In this document: one piece after another, positions 48,165 through 57,474 of the stretch | How positions within the stretch are numbered: the stretch's first letter is position 1 | Layout of the letters: each line of letters opens with the position of its first letter | Source of the DNA: Achromobacter xylosoxidans | Lineage (GTDB): Bacteria; Pseudomonadota; Gammaproteobacteria; Burkholderiales; Burkholderiaceae_B | Length of the DNA: 64,000 bases | Direction: 5' to 3' | NCBI RefSeq assembly: GCF_014490035.1 | Contig: NZ_CP061008.1 | Location: forward strand, 1,240,001-1,304,000 | Position numbers and translations under genes: made by a program | Notes under the pieces: generated by a model | Database searches by the model: none | What the model was told of the DNA's origin: nothing | Seen by the model: only the letters and a program-made list of their open reading frames with translations

Positions 48165-50675
48165 ATGCCGCGTCCGTTCCGTCCCGCAGTCTCCCGCCTG
48201 TTCGGCGCCGTCGCGTTGGCGCTGGCCGGCCTGGCCGCCGCGCCGCAGTGGGCGATGGCTTCCGATATCGGCGCCGTCATCGAGTCCGCCCGCCTGTCGC
48301 GCTATCCGCTGCGGGAACCCGAGAAGCGCGTGTGGGGTACCGAGAACCTCAAGGACGCGGTGCTGGTCGGAGAGTTGCAGAGCCGGCTGTACCTGTACCG
48401 CTATGTGCGGGAACCGGGTGGGAAATTCAGGCCGGATTTTCGTTCCGGACCGTTGGTGATGTACTCGCCCACCGGAATCAAGACCGACAAGGAGAGCGTA
48501 AGGGTCAGGATGCCTCGCGACGGGGAAAGCCATTATTGGGTGGGCTATTCCTACGATGGCGATCTGTGGGTGACCGGCTTTCTGGTGGACGAGGAGGGCA
48601 GTGCCTACGAGGTGACCGCGGATAATTCCGCCGCGATCGTGAGCAGCGACCAGCCCTGGGATGATGCGCGCAAAGCCCGGATCCTGGCGGCGTTGCGGCC
48701 GCCGCTGGCCGACTACCCGGACTTGTTGAAGACGTTTCCCGAATCCATCAGCTTCGAGCATCGGCCGCGGCCGGACCTGAAGGCCGGGCTGCTGGACGTG
48801 CACCGGCATGTCCGCGGCATTCCGCGTGCGCAGACCGCCGAGTTCCGGCGCGCGCTGGGAGAGCTGCGCAGCTTCTTCTGGCGCAACGATTATCGGGATG
48901 TCGATCCCACCGGCAAGGATCCCGAGGTGTTGACGGCCTTCAACGACTACGGCTTCTGGCTGGCCGAATCGGGCGAGGCGCAGGAAGCCGACCTCTTTCT
49001 CGGCGAGGTGCTGCGGCGCGATCCGGCGCGCACGGCGGCGTACCTGAACCGCGCCGATGCACGCTGGCAGCAGGCAGGAAAGGCGGGCGACAAGCGCGGC
49101 CATTTCGAGGCCTTGGCGCGCGAGGATTACCGGCAGTATTGCTCGCGCCGGCTGGCCGCGCAGGAACCCATTCCCGGCAACATCGCCGGCCGCATCGGCG
49201 CGGCGCTCGGCGTGCCGGCCCTGGACGCGGCGGCCTGCCGGCCGCGCCTGGCCATCTTCCAGGCGATCCAGGCCGGCGATGTCGCCGCGGTGCAGGCTGA
49301 ATTGGCGCGCGGGCAAGACCCCAACGGCGTCAACGAAAACGGCACGCCGGCGCTGGCCGTCGCGGTAGCGCGCAAGCAGCTGGAGATCGTGCGTATATTG
49401 CTTGCGGCAGGCGCCCGGGCCGACGGCTCCAACAACGGCTACCCGCTATTGGCCAGCGCGCTGCCGGACGGTCAGGACTCGCGGCCGGACGCCGAGCGCT
49501 ATGCGTTGGCCGACACGCTGATCGCCGCAGGCGCGCCCGTGGATGCCGTGGACAGCGGCGGCACGCCGCTGCTGATGCGGCGCATTTCCTACTACAGCGG
49601 CGACAAGGACAATCTGCTCTATCTTCTGGACAAGGGGGCCAATCCGAACGCCCGCGAGAAGAACGGGCGCTCGTTGCTGCATGCCGCCATGCAGAGCACG
49701 AAGAACTTCTGGTACGCCGAAAAGCTGTTGGACAAGGGCGCGGACATCAACGCCGCCTACGTGCGCATGTACTACGGCAACCGAGCGATGTGGGAAACGC
49801 CGCTGCTGGAAGCCCTGCGTGAATCCCCCGGCGGCGAGCTGGCGCCTGGGGTGGCCTATCCGATTCCCGAGCGGGTGAGCTTCGCGCTGGCCCATGGCGC
49901 GGATCCGGCCGTGGGCGGCTACGGCGAGGGCAAGGCGCTGGAGCGCAACGGCCTGAACGAAGCGCTGAGCCTGGCGGCGCGCTATATGCAGCCGGCGCTG
50001 GTGGACCAGTTGGTCCAGGCCGCAGGCAAGCCGCAGGCGCCGCTGACGCCGGAATCGCTGTCCAGCCTGTTGAGCGTGTGGAACCAGGTCGAGGTCCGTG
50101 CGGCGATCAAACAGAGCGGCCCGGATTGGGACGAACTGCGCGCCCGGCTGCGCGCCACGGCGGCGCGTTTGCTGGCTGCCGGCGTGCCGCTGACGCAGGC
50201 CTCCGACGCGACCGGCGTGCTGGCCAACCGGATCGCGCCGCTGAGCCTGCCGTGGCTGCCGGACGACTTGTACCTGCAATGGCTGCAGGCGGGCGCCGAT
50301 GTGTCGGATCGCACCGATCAAGGCATCCGCATCCAGGGCGTGGCCGACCCCGACGCGCTGCCGCTGGTCATCATGCTGAGGCTGGGCCAGGAGGCCAAGG
50401 CAAAAATGCTGCTGGAACACGACGCCGGCCTGTACCGCACGCCCTGGCGCTGCGGCGCGGCGGTGGCCGACATGCTGGCCTGGCAAGCGAGCCAGGACGG
50501 CGGCCCGCTGGGGCCGGCAGGCGCGCGGGCGGTGAAGCAGGTGCTGGATGGCGCCGAGGCCGCGCCCGCCTGCGACCTGAACCAGCGCTCTCGGGTGCAG
50601 CCTTTCGTGGGGGTCAGCGCAAGCGAACTGGCGCGCCGCGCCAATGTGACGCTGAGCTTGCGGCCGGCCGGCTGA
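48165..50675 (+). CDS. Exported ankyrin-repeat protein
   Basis: 836-residue protein with a signal peptide (1-32, 'ALALAGLAAAPQWAMAS'). Residues ~33-210 form an uncharacterised N-terminal region ('ESHYWVGYSYDGDLWVTGF' beta section), ~225-330 a helical TPR-like region ('ARTAAYLNRADARWQQ'), and ~365-800 degenerate ankyrin repeats ('GTPALAVAVARKQLEIVRILLAAGA', 'GRSLLHAAMQSTKNFWYAEKLLDKGADIN', and others). No catalytic motifs. Likely periplasmic or surface binding scaffold. Ends before a strong terminator; convergent with cyoD. Confidence 0.85.
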   Translation: MPRPFRPAVSRLFGAVALALAGLAAAPQWAMASDIGAVIESARLSRYPLREPEKRVWGTENLKDAVLVGELQSRLYLYRYVREPGGKFRPDFRSGPLVMYSPTGIKTDKESVRVRMPRDGESHYWVGYSYDGDLWVTGFLVDEEGSAYEVTADNSAAIVSSDQPWDDARKARILAALRPPLADYPDLLKTFPESISFEHRPRPDLKAGLLDVHRHVRGIPRAQTAEFRRALGELRSFFWRNDYRDVDPTGKDPEVLTAFNDYGFWLAESGEAQEADLFLGEVLRRDPARTAAYLNRADARWQQAGKAGDKRGHFEALAREDYRQYCSRRLAAQEPIPGNIAGRIGAALGVPALDAAACRPRLAIFQAIQAGDVAAVQAELARGQDPNGVNENGTPALAVAVARKQLEIVRILLAAGARADGSNNGYPLLASALPDGQDSRPDAERYALADTLIAAGAPVDAVDSGGTPLLMRRISYYSGDKDNLLYLLDKGANPNAREKNGRSLLHAAMQSTKNFWYAEKLLDKGADINAAYVRMYYGNRAMWETPLLEALRESPGGELAPGVAYPIPERVSFALAHGADPAVGGYGEGKALERNGLNEALSLAARYMQPALVDQLVQAAGKPQAPLTPESLSSLLSVWNQVEVRAAIKQSGPDWDELRARLRATAARLLAAGVPLTQASDATGVLANRIAPLSLPWLPDDLYLQWLQAGADVSDRTDQGIRIQGVADPDALPLVIMLRLGQEAKAKMLLEHDAGLYRTPWRCGAAVADMLAWQASQDGGPLGPAGARAVKQVLDGAEAAPACDLNQRSRVQPFVGVSASELARRANVTLSLRPAG

Positions 50676-50703
50676 GGCCGACGCGATCGCAGGATCGCCG
50701 CGC

Positions 50704-50741
50704 AAAAAAAAACAGGCGCCCGCAGGCGCCCTGTTTTTTTT
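50704..50741. terminator. Bidirectional terminator between ankyrin gene and cyoD
   Basis: AAAAAAAAACAGGCGCC / GGCGCCCTGTTTTTTTT: 9-10 bp stem (one bulged G) around CGCA-type loop, A-run and U-run on either side. Serves both convergent operons. Confidence 0.9.
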
Positions 50742-50761
50742 GCTTCAACGGCGAGCCGTCA

Positions 50762-51112
50762 TTACATGGCGTGGCCCATGTTGACGTTCATGTTGTACAG
50801 CACCCATGCCGAACCGCCGACGATGATGGCGATGATCATGACGGTGAAGACAAACGTGGCCAGGTTGTCGCGGGCCGACTTCGATGCGCCCATGTGCAGG
50901 AAGTACACCAGTTGCACCAGCAACTGGAGCACGCACAGCGCAACCACGCCGGCGATGGTGATGGCGTGGGACAGTCCGCCGTTCATCACCAGGCCGAAGG
51001 AGCCGAAGGTGAGAAGCAGCGAAAGCACGAAACCGATGATGTAGGACTTCAGGCTGCCGTGGTCGGCGGCGTGATCGTCGTGGCCGTGTGCGGCCGCAGC
51101 GGAGTGCGACAT
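50762..51112 (-). CDS. cyoD: Cytochrome bo ubiquinol oxidase subunit IV
   Basis: 116-residue inner-membrane subunit with three TM helices ('SYIIGFVLSLLLTFGSFGLVMNG' and two more). The N-terminus is His/Asp/Ala-rich ('AHGHDDHAADHG'). Assists assembly of CyoB. ATG 51112 overlaps the cyoC stop by one base (TGATG). Terminal gene of the operon; no cyoE (heme O synthase) follows, only the terminator at 50704-50741. Confidence 0.94.
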   Translation of the reverse strand: MSHSAAAAHGHDDHAADHGSLKSYIIGFVLSLLLTFGSFGLVMNGGLSHAITIAGVVALCVLQLLVQLVYFLHMGASKSARDNLATFVFTVMIIAIIVGGSAWVLYNMNVNMGHAM

Positions 51113-51726
51113 CAGATGGCTCCCATGAGATAGACGAAGGTGAAGACGCAGATCCAGACGATGTCCAGGAAGTGCCAGAACAGGCTCAGGCACGCCAGAC
51201 GACGCTTGTTGATCGAGTCCAGGCCATGGCGGCGGATCATGTCCAGCAGGACGATGATCCAGATCAGGCCGAAGGTGACGTGCAGGCCGTGCGTGCCGAT
51301 CAGCGTGAAGAACGCCGACAGGTACGCGCTGCGGCCCGGGCCGGCGCCGATCGAGATCAGGTGATGGAATTCATAGACTTCCATCGCGATGAAGCCCGCG
51401 CCGAACAGGAACGTCACCATCAACCAGCCCATGGCGCGGCTCTTGTTGTTGGCGTGCACGTTCAGGTTGGCCATGCCGAAGGTGAAGCTGGAGAACAGCA
51501 GCAACAGCGTTTCGACCAGCACGAACTTCAGATCGAACAGTTCCTTGCCCGTCGGGCCGCCCGCGGTGGCGTTGAACAACACCGCGAACGTGGCGAACAG
51601 CACCGAGAAGATCAGCAAGTCGCTCATCAGATAGACCCAGAAACCGAATACGGTCTTGGATCCATCATCATGATGCGCGTGATCGTCGTGACCCGCGTGG
51701 GGGTGAGTGGCTACGGCTTGAATCAT
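51112..51726 (-). CDS. cyoC: Cytochrome bo ubiquinol oxidase subunit III
   Basis: 204-residue subunit of the COX3 family with five TM helices; N-terminus His-rich ('[14 protein letters not shown]'). '[24 protein letters not shown]' and '[19 protein letters not shown]' are family signatures. Three bases after cyoB. Confidence 0.95.
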   Translation of the reverse strand: MIQAVATHPHAGHDDHAHHDDGSKTVFGFWVYLMSDLLIFSVLFATFAVLFNATAGGPTGKELFDLKFVLVETLLLLFSSFTFGMANLNVHANNKSRAMGWLMVTFLFGAGFIAMEVYEFHHLISIGAGPGRSAYLSAFFTLIGTHGLHVTFGLIWIIVLLDMIRRHGLDSINKRRLACLSLFWHFLDIVWICVFTFVYLMGAI

Positions 51727-51729
51727 GGC

Positions 51730-53706
51730 TCAGGCGGCCTTCTGCATTTTGTCAAAGTGAGCGTTTTCGATGCGTTCGACTTCCGCGGCCGGGACCCAGT
51801 AGTCGACGTCGCGGTCATAGGCGCGGACGATGAACGAACCGATCATGCCGACGAAACCGACGATGGACAGCCACCAGATGTGCCAGATCAGCGCAAAGCA
51901 CATGACCAGGCCAAAGGCGCCGATGAATACGCCGGCGGCGGTGTTCTTCGGCATGTGGATGTCTTCGTACTTGGCCGGGCGCTTGTAGGCCTTGCCGTTC
52001 TGCTTGTCTTCCCAGAACTGGTCCAGCGAGTCAACGTGCGGCACGTGGGCGAAATTGTAGAAAGGAGCGGGCGAAGAAATGGCCCATTCCAGCGTACGGC
52101 CATCCCAGGGGTCGCCCGTGATGTCCTGGTTCTGCTTGCGCTGGCGGATCGAGACGAACACTTGCTGCAGCAGGAACCAGATGCCCAGCATGATCAGCGC
52201 GGCGCCAGCCAGGGCGACCAGCAGGTACGGCTGCCATTCGGGGTTGTCGTAGTGGTTCAGGCGGCGGGTCATGCCCTTGAAGCCCAGGATGTACAGGGGC
52301 ATGAAGGCCAGGAAGAAGCCGACGAACCAGCAGTAGAACGAGTAGCGGCCCAGGCGCTCATTCAGCTTGAAGCCGAAGGCCTTGGGGAACCAGTAGGTCA
52401 TGCCGGCGATGCAGCCGAACACCACGCCACCGATGATGGTGTTGTGGAAGTGGGCGATCAGGAACAGGCTGTTGTGCAGCACGAACGACACGCCGGGGAT
52501 GGCCAGCATCACGCCGGTCATGCCGCCGATGACGAACACGATCATGAAGCCCAGCGTCCACAGCACCGGCGTCGTGATGCGCAGGCGGCCGCGGTAGATG
52601 GTGAACAGCCAGTTGAAGATCTTCGCGCCCGTCGGGATCGAGATGATCATTGTCGCTATGCCGAAGAAGGCATTGACGTTGGCTCCCGCGCCCATGGTGA
52701 AGAAGTGGTGCAGCCAGACCAGGAACGACAGCACGCCGATGGCGGCCGTGGCGTAGACCATGGACTTGTAGCCGAACAGGGTCTTGCGGGCGAAGGTGGC
52801 GACGATTTCCGAATACACGCCGAACGCCGGCAGCACCAGGATGTAGACCTCGGGGTGGCCCCAGATCCAGATCAGGTTCACGTACATCATGACGTTGCCG
52901 CCCATGTCGTTCGTGAAGAAGTGCGTGCCCAGGTAGCGGTCCATCGTCAGCAGCGCGAGCGTTGCAGCCAGCACGGGGAAGGCGGCGACGATCAGGACGT
53001 TGGTGACCAGCGAGGTCCAGGTGAAGATCGGCATCTTCATCAGGCTCATGCCCGGCGCGCGCATGCGCAGGATGGTCACGATGAAGTTGATGCCGCTAAG
53101 CGTGGTGCCCAGCCCGGATATCTGCAGCGCCCAGATGTAGTAGTCCACCCCCACGCTCGGGCTGTAGTCCAGTCCGGAGAGCGGCGGATAGGCGAGCCAG
53201 CCGGTCGCGGCGAATTCGCCCACGAACAGCGAGATCATCATCAGCGCGACGCCGGCGCCGAACAGCCAGAAGCTCAGCGAGTTCAGGAACGGGTAGGCCA
53301 CGTCGCGGGCGCCGATCTGCAGCGGCACCACGAGGTTCATCAGCCCGGTGATGAAGGGCATCGCCATGAAGAAAATCATGATGACGCCGTGGGCGGTGAA
53401 GATCTGGTCGTAGTGGTGCGGCGGCAGGAAGCCGGCCGAGTCGGCGGACGCGACCGCCAGCTGGGTACGCATCATGATGGCGTCGGCGAAGCCGCGCAGC
53501 AGCATGACCAGGGCGACGATGATGTACATCACGCCAATGCGCTTGTGGTCGACGGTGGTCAGCCATTCCGTCCAGAGGTACTTCCACTTCTGGAAGTAGG
53601 TGATGGCGCCGAAGACCGCTAGGCCTCCCAGGCACACGGCGGCCAGCGTAACCATGACGATGGGTTCATGGTACGGAATGGCCTCGAGGGTGAGTTTCCC
53701 GAGCAT
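51730..53706 (-). CDS. cyoB: Cytochrome bo ubiquinol oxidase subunit I
   Basis: 658-residue catalytic subunit; heme-copper oxidase with quinol as donor. '[16 protein letters not shown]' carries the heme b ligand His; '[17 protein letters not shown]' has the covalent His-Tyr pair; 'WLHHFFTMG' gives two CuB ligands; '[12 protein letters not shown]' holds the heme ligands. About 15 TM helices. Reduces O2 to water and pumps protons. Two bases after cyoA. Confidence 0.97.
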   Translation of the reverse strand: MLGKLTLEAIPYHEPIVMVTLAAVCLGGLAVFGAITYFQKWKYLWTEWLTTVDHKRIGVMYIIVALVMLLRGFADAIMMRTQLAVASADSAGFLPPHHYDQIFTAHGVIMIFFMAMPFITGLMNLVVPLQIGARDVAYPFLNSLSFWLFGAGVALMMISLFVGEFAATGWLAYPPLSGLDYSPSVGVDYYIWALQISGLGTTLSGINFIVTILRMRAPGMSLMKMPIFTWTSLVTNVLIVAAFPVLAATLALLTMDRYLGTHFFTNDMGGNVMMYVNLIWIWGHPEVYILVLPAFGVYSEIVATFARKTLFGYKSMVYATAAIGVLSFLVWLHHFFTMGAGANVNAFFGIATMIISIPTGAKIFNWLFTIYRGRLRITTPVLWTLGFMIVFVIGGMTGVMLAIPGVSFVLHNSLFLIAHFHNTIIGGVVFGCIAGMTYWFPKAFGFKLNERLGRYSFYCWFVGFFLAFMPLYILGFKGMTRRLNHYDNPEWQPYLLVALAGAALIMLGIWFLLQQVFVSIRQRKQNQDITGDPWDGRTLEWAISSPAPFYNFAHVPHVDSLDQFWEDKQNGKAYKRPAKYEDIHMPKNTAAGVFIGAFGLVMCFALIWHIWWLSIVGFVGMIGSFIVRAYDRDVDYWVPAAEVERIENAHFDKMQKAA

Positions 53707-53708
53707 TG

Positions 53709-54617
53709 TTAGTTAATTCCTGCGATCAGATTGTTCGACGTGGGGGTGCACGTGGCGGAGTCCACGCCGGCCATCTTGGTCATGGTGCTGCCAAGAATGA
53801 AATCAAACATGGCGGGGGGCGCCGAGGAGTACTTGACGACCGGGTTGTGCTCGCTGCGCTTGGTCAGCTCTGCATAGACCTCGGGGGTCAGTGCGGTCGG
53901 GGCGGCCTTGGCTTCCTTGACCCAGTTGTCGAACCCGTCCTGGGACATCGCGATGGCCTTGAAGCGCATGCCGGAGAAGCCGGCGCCGCTGTAGTTGGCC
54001 GAGATGCCAGCGTAGGTGCCGGCTTCGCGCGCGTTCAGGTGCAGCTTGGTCTCCATGCCAGCCATCGAGTAGATCTGGCTGCCCAGCTGGGGGATGAAGA
54101 ACGAGTTCATGACCGTGGCCGAGGTGATCCGGAAATTGACCGGAACATCGACCGGGAAGGCGATCTCGTTGACCGTGGCGATGTCGTACTCGGGGTAGAT
54201 GAACAGCCACTTCCAATCCAGCGAAACCACCTCGATGGTCACCGGCTTGTGTTCGGACACGAGCGGCTTGTAGGGATCCAGCGCATGCGTCGAGCGCCAG
54301 GTGATCACGGCCAGGATGGCCACGATGATACAAGGGACGGTCCAGACCACGATTTCGATCGCCGTGGAGTGGGCCCACTTGGGCTGGTAGTCAGCTTTGG
54401 TGTTGGATGCGCGGTATTTCCAGGCAAAAACCAGGATCATGACGATGACCGGAATCACGACGATGAGCATGAGCCCGGTCGTCGTGAACAGCAAAGTCCT
54501 TTCCTGAATGCCGATATCTCCCTTGGGGGAGAGGATTTCCATGTTGCAGCCGCCAAGCAGCATGACCGCGCCGACGCTGAGAATGCGCGTAAGGGTCGCA
54601 AGGAGGGGGTGTTTCAC
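53709..54617 (-). CDS. cyoA: Cytochrome bo ubiquinol oxidase subunit II
   Basis: 302-residue lipoprotein subunit: lipobox LGGC (Cys24), two TM helices (~38-60, ~80-105), periplasmic cupredoxin domain ('[22 protein letters not shown]', '[20 protein letters not shown]') without CuA ligands, plus the COX-arm ('[10 protein letters not shown]'). Start GTG 54617 with AAGG upstream; ATG 54734 lies inside a palindrome and its extension has no signal character. First gene of cyoABCD, preceded by three RegA-type palindromes. Confidence 0.93.
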   Translation of the reverse strand: MKHPLLATLTRILSVGAVMLLGGCNMEILSPKGDIGIQERTLLFTTTGLMLIVVIPVIVMILVFAWKYRASNTKADYQPKWAHSTAIEIVVWTVPCIIVAILAVITWRSTHALDPYKPLVSEHKPVTIEVVSLDWKWLFIYPEYDIATVNEIAFPVDVPVNFRITSATVMNSFFIPQLGSQIYSMAGMETKLHLNAREAGTYAGISANYSGAGFSGMRFKAIAMSQDGFDNWVKEAKAAPTALTPEVYAELTKRSEHNPVVKYSSAPPAMFDFILGSTMTKMAGVDSATCTPTSNNLIAGIN

Positions 54618-54644
54618 GTACAGCCTTGGATGGAAGGTGGAAAA

Positions 54645-54682
54645 TGCTGCATAGCAGCAGACTGGAATGCTGCTAGGCAGCA
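54645..54682. repeat. Two copies of TGCTGC-N3-GCAGCA in the cyoA leader
   Basis: TGCTGC-ATA-GCAGCA (54645-54659) and TGCTGC-TAG-GCAGCA (54668-54682), 23 bp centre to centre, between the cyoA GTG and the first RegA-type box. Could be hairpins in the leader or sites for another regulator. Confidence 0.5.
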
Positions 54683-54715
54683 ACGTCCATCCTATCGGCT
54701 TGATATGGGTCAAGC

Positions 54716-54734
54716 ATGCGACGAATGGTCGCAT
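54716..54734. promoter_or_regulatory. RegA-type palindrome, copy 1
   Basis: ATGCGAC-GAATG-GTCGCAT (7-bp arms, core TGCGAC-N5-GTCGCA). 99 bp upstream of the cyoA start. Confidence 0.65.
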
Positions 54735-54810
54735 TGCCTGGGAGGATTCCGCCCCAAGGGGAACAGATTCAGGGTTTTCCTAGGGGAGCAGGGGCTTGCT
54801 GCCAGGTTCC

Positions 54811-54835
54811 CGGGTGCGACGATATGTCGCACCCG
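54811..54835. promoter_or_regulatory. RegA-type palindrome, copy 2
   Basis: CGGGTGCGAC-GATAT-GTCGCACCCG with perfect 10-bp arms; same TGCGAC-N5-GTCGCA core. Lacks a U-run on either strand, so a terminator for regA is less likely than an operator. Confidence 0.65.
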
Positions 54836-54848
54836 CACATGTGGGGTC

Positions 54849-54865
54849 TGCGACAATTTGTCGCA
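54849..54865. promoter_or_regulatory. RegA-type palindrome, copy 3
   Basis: TGCGACAA-T-TTGTCGCA, 8-bp arms around one base (same 17-bp core). Ends 10 bp after the regA stop codon on the minus strand. Confidence 0.65.
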
Positions 54866-54875
54866 TCCGCACAAA

Positions 54876-55427
54876 TCAGTCGATGAGCACTTCGCGTTCC
54901 GGCCCCGGTTTCTTGGCCAGTTTGCGCTGCAGGGAGCGCCGGTGCATGCCCAACAGGCGCGCCGCCGCCGAAACGTTGCCGCCGGTTTCGTGCAGGGCCT
55001 GGTGGATGTGCTCCCATTCTAGGCGGTGCAACGGCGTCATAGTGGTTTCGATCGTAACGTTTTCCGGCTTCACCAGGCCCAGGGTGCGCAGGATCATCGG
55101 CGCGGTGGCGGGCTTGGGCAGGTAGTCGTCGGCGCCGCGCTTGATGGCCTCGACGGCGGTGGCCACGCTGGCATAGCCGGTGACCAGCAGGATGCGCATG
55201 TCGGCGCGCAGGGCGCGCAGCGGGCGGATCAGGGTCAGGCCGGAGTCTTCGCCCAGGCGCAGGTCGACCAGGGCGAAGGCGGGGCGGATTTCCTCGGCCA
55301 CGCGCAGCGCCTCGGCGATGCCGGTGGCGGTTCGGGTTTCGAGGCCGCGGCGCGACAGGCTTCGCTGCAGGGTGCGCACATACAGTTCGTCGTCGTCGAT
55401 CAGCAGGCCAAGATCGGTTGGGTTCAT
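54876..55427 (-). CDS. regA: RegA/ActR/PrrA-type redox response regulator
   Basis: 183-residue two-component regulator. Receiver residues: acidic pocket DDD (11-13), phospho-acceptor Asp55 in 'FALVDLRLGEDSG', Thr83, Lys105. C-terminal Fis-type HTH 'GGNVSAAARLLGMHRRSLQRKLAKK' (149-173), a family hallmark. Start ATG 55427, five bases after the regB stop. Located directly upstream of cyoABCD with three candidate binding sites between; RegA proteins control respiratory oxidases in other proteobacteria. Confidence 0.93.
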   Translation of the reverse strand: MNPTDLGLLIDDDELYVRTLQRSLSRRGLETRTATGIAEALRVAEEIRPAFALVDLRLGEDSGLTLIRPLRALRADMRILLVTGYASVATAVEAIKRGADDYLPKPATAPMILRTLGLVKPENVTIETTMTPLHRLEWEHIHQALHETGGNVSAAARLLGMHRRSLQRKLAKKPGPEREVLID

Positions 55428-55432
55428 TGCAC

Positions 55433-56635
55433 TCAAGTCCCGGTACTCCCCAGCGGGAGGTAAAAGCGGATACGCGTGCCGCCGTCTTCGGCGGCGGTCA
55501 TGGTCATTTCGCCGCCCATCTGTTCCACCGTGGCGTGCGACAGCGCCAGGCCCACGCCCAGCCCTCCCGGCTTGCCGCTGTTGAACAGGCTGGTCGCCGG
55601 CAGCAGCGTCTGGTCGGGATCGAAGCCCCGTCCGTAGTCCCTGACTTCGCCGCGCAAGGCGCCATAACCGTACTCCAGATGCAGGTCCACGCGGGGCGCG
55701 TCGGCGGCTTCGCCGGCGTCCGCCGCGTTGTTCAGCAGGGCCTGCAGCAGGTGGGCGATGGCCGGATCGACCCGCAGGCTGCCGGGCAGGGTGCCCGAGC
55801 GCTGCAGATCGATGGTCGGCCGGATCAGGCGCCATTGCCCCACCACGCGGACCAGGTCCACCGCGGTTGGGACCGCCAGATTGCGGATACGTTCCCGGCA
55901 CAGGGCCAGCAGCTGGCTGAGCGTGGAGACGTCGGCGCGCAGGTCTTCGTCCTTGACCTCGGCGGCGATCTCGTCGGCCAGCAGGGTCATGGTTGCCAGC
56001 GGGGTGTTCAATTCATGCGCCATCGCCGCGGCGTGGGTGGCCAGGGCGACGATGCCTTCGTTGCGGGTGAAGCGTTCGCGCAGCCGCGCCAGTTCACGCT
56101 CGCGGTCGCGCAGGTCCGAGGCCAGGCGGGTCGAAAACACCAGCACCACCACCACCGAAATCAGGAAGTTGGCGCCCATGCCCCAGAGCAGCAGGGTGTG
56201 GGTGTCGACGTCGCCGCGCAGGGGCTGGCCGAAGATCGCGGCCGCCGCGTAGCCCGAGATGCCCGCCACGGCCGCGGCCAGTGCCCAGTTGCGCGGCAGC
56301 GCCAGGGCCGCCAGCGCGGTCAGGATCAGGAACATCATGCCGAAGGGATTGCTGATGCCGCCGCTCCAGCCCACCATCCAGGCCAGCACCGCCATGTCCA
56401 CGAACAGATGGCCGAAGGCGGTGGCGTGGGACAGGTCGCGGCGGTGGCGCAGGCGCAGGCTGGCGTAGGCGTTGAAGCCGATCAGCGCGCCGACGCCGAT
56501 CCACAGCGGCTCCAGCGGCAGGGCCAGGCCCAGGACGCTGCTGGCCAGCAGAATGGTGGCGGCTTGGCCCGCGATGGCGAGCCAGCGCAGGCTGCAGAGG
56601 GTACGCAGGAATGAAAAGGCGGAACTACCGGGCAT
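55433..56635 (-). CDS. regB: RegB/ActS/PrrB-type redox sensor histidine kinase
   Basis: 400-residue membrane kinase. Six hydrophobic segments (1-170) with the quinone-sensing motif GGISNPF (92-98; family GGxxNPF). H-box 'AMAHELNTPLATM' with His207; a Cys at residue 246 ('LLALCRERI') matches the redox-active cysteine of RegB; ATP-binding G-box 'GGLGVGLALSHATVEQMGG' is complete. Start ATG 56635; the frame extends 22 codons upstream. Signals to RegA, encoded immediately downstream. The 233-bp gap to the next gene contains no feature I can name. Confidence 0.93.
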   Translation of the reverse strand: MPGSSAFSFLRTLCSLRWLAIAGQAATILLASSVLGLALPLEPLWIGVGALIGFNAYASLRLRHRRDLSHATAFGHLFVDMAVLAWMVGWSGGISNPFGMMFLILTALAALALPRNWALAAAVAGISGYAAAAIFGQPLRGDVDTHTLLLWGMGANFLISVVVVLVFSTRLASDLRDRERELARLRERFTRNEGIVALATHAAAMAHELNTPLATMTLLADEIAAEVKDEDLRADVSTLSQLLALCRERIRNLAVPTAVDLVRVVGQWRLIRPTIDLQRSGTLPGSLRVDPAIAHLLQALLNNAADAGEAADAPRVDLHLEYGYGALRGEVRDYGRGFDPDQTLLPATSLFNSGKPGGLGVGLALSHATVEQMGGEMTMTAAEDGGTRIRFYLPLGSTGT

Positions 56636-56868
56636 ATCCAGACACAGAGGTGCCGGCAGGCTGCCGGCGGGCACGCGCCCGGCTGCGCGGAACGCTGGCA
56701 TCCGGCGCGCGGCGGCTGGGCCGGCTGCCGCCGCGCCTTCAGGCAGGGCGGCGGTGGATGTGCTGGCATTGTATGGCGAATCAGGCGCCGCCGCCGGTCA
56801 GCGGGCAATCAATGTGTCCCTGATATGCCTGCGTGACGCCCGGACCTGCCACCGTTCCGGCCTCTGTC

Positions 56869-57228
56869 TCAATGGATATCAGAGGTGCCGCTATGGGCCA
56901 TCGCGGGCGGCGGGTAGTCTTCCTCGTCGGACGCCATCTGGCCCTGGATCTGCGCCTGCTGCAATTCCTGCTCAACCTGGGCGCGGCTTTCAGACTGGTG
57001 CGACATGACCGGGGGAGGATAGTCTTCGTCGCCGAAGGTGTACTGGCCGTTGGCCTTGGCCTGGGCCAGTTCGGCGCTGACCTGGTCCGCCGTCTTGGCG
57101 GCGGGGGCGGCGTAGGTGACGCGCCAGTCGCCGTAGAGGTCGTGGGTGTACTGCGTGGTCTGGGCCTGCACGGCCCCGGCGGCTGCCAAGCCGGCGCATA
57201 GCAATAAGGTCTTGCTGAGGGTCTTCAT
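56869..57228 (-). CDS. DUF4148 family exported protein
   Basis: 119-residue protein: signal peptide ~1-22 ('LCAGLAAAGAVQA-QT'), then two 'EDYPPP..' modules ('FGDEDYPPPVMSHQSESRAQ', 'ASDEEDYPPPAMAHSG') separated by a helical 'QVEQELQQAQIQGQM' linker, the DUF4148 pattern. Start ATG 57228 with AGGAGC upstream. Distinct in sequence from the gene at 44318. Gap 57229-57474 (246 bp) shows no gene. Confidence 0.78.
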   Translation of the reverse strand: MKTLSKTLLLCAGLAAAGAVQAQTTQYTHDLYGDWRVTYAAPAAKTADQVSAELAQAKANGQYTFGDEDYPPPVMSHQSESRAQVEQELQQAQIQGQMASDEEDYPPPAMAHSGTSDIH

Positions 57229-57474
57229 GAAACGCTCCTGGCAATCAAAGCTTGCGGCCATCGTGCCGGCCGCGCCGACGTCCGCGATGCTGCCTGCGGG
57301 CGATTCCTGGATGCGGGAAAGCCTGGCCGGGCGCGCCGCGATGGCGCGCGCCGGACCTTTTCCAATTCGACCCGGCGCGCGGCGCGGCGTTGCACGCAGG
57401 ACGGCCTTGTTGCAATGAAGCTGTTTCAGGCGTGCAGCATAGCTGTCAAGCCACTTTCAGGGGACGCTGCGGGC

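Noticed and set aside
51088..53622. 844-codon open frame on the plus strand opposite cyoC and cyoB
   Set aside because: Antisense shadow of high-GC genes; composition (Asp, Glu, Gln, His, Val) has no family character and the opposite strand holds well-conserved oxidase subunits.
54811..54835. Terminator of regA
   Set aside because: The stem lacks a U-tract and shares the exact core of two neighbouring palindromes, so an operator is the better reading.
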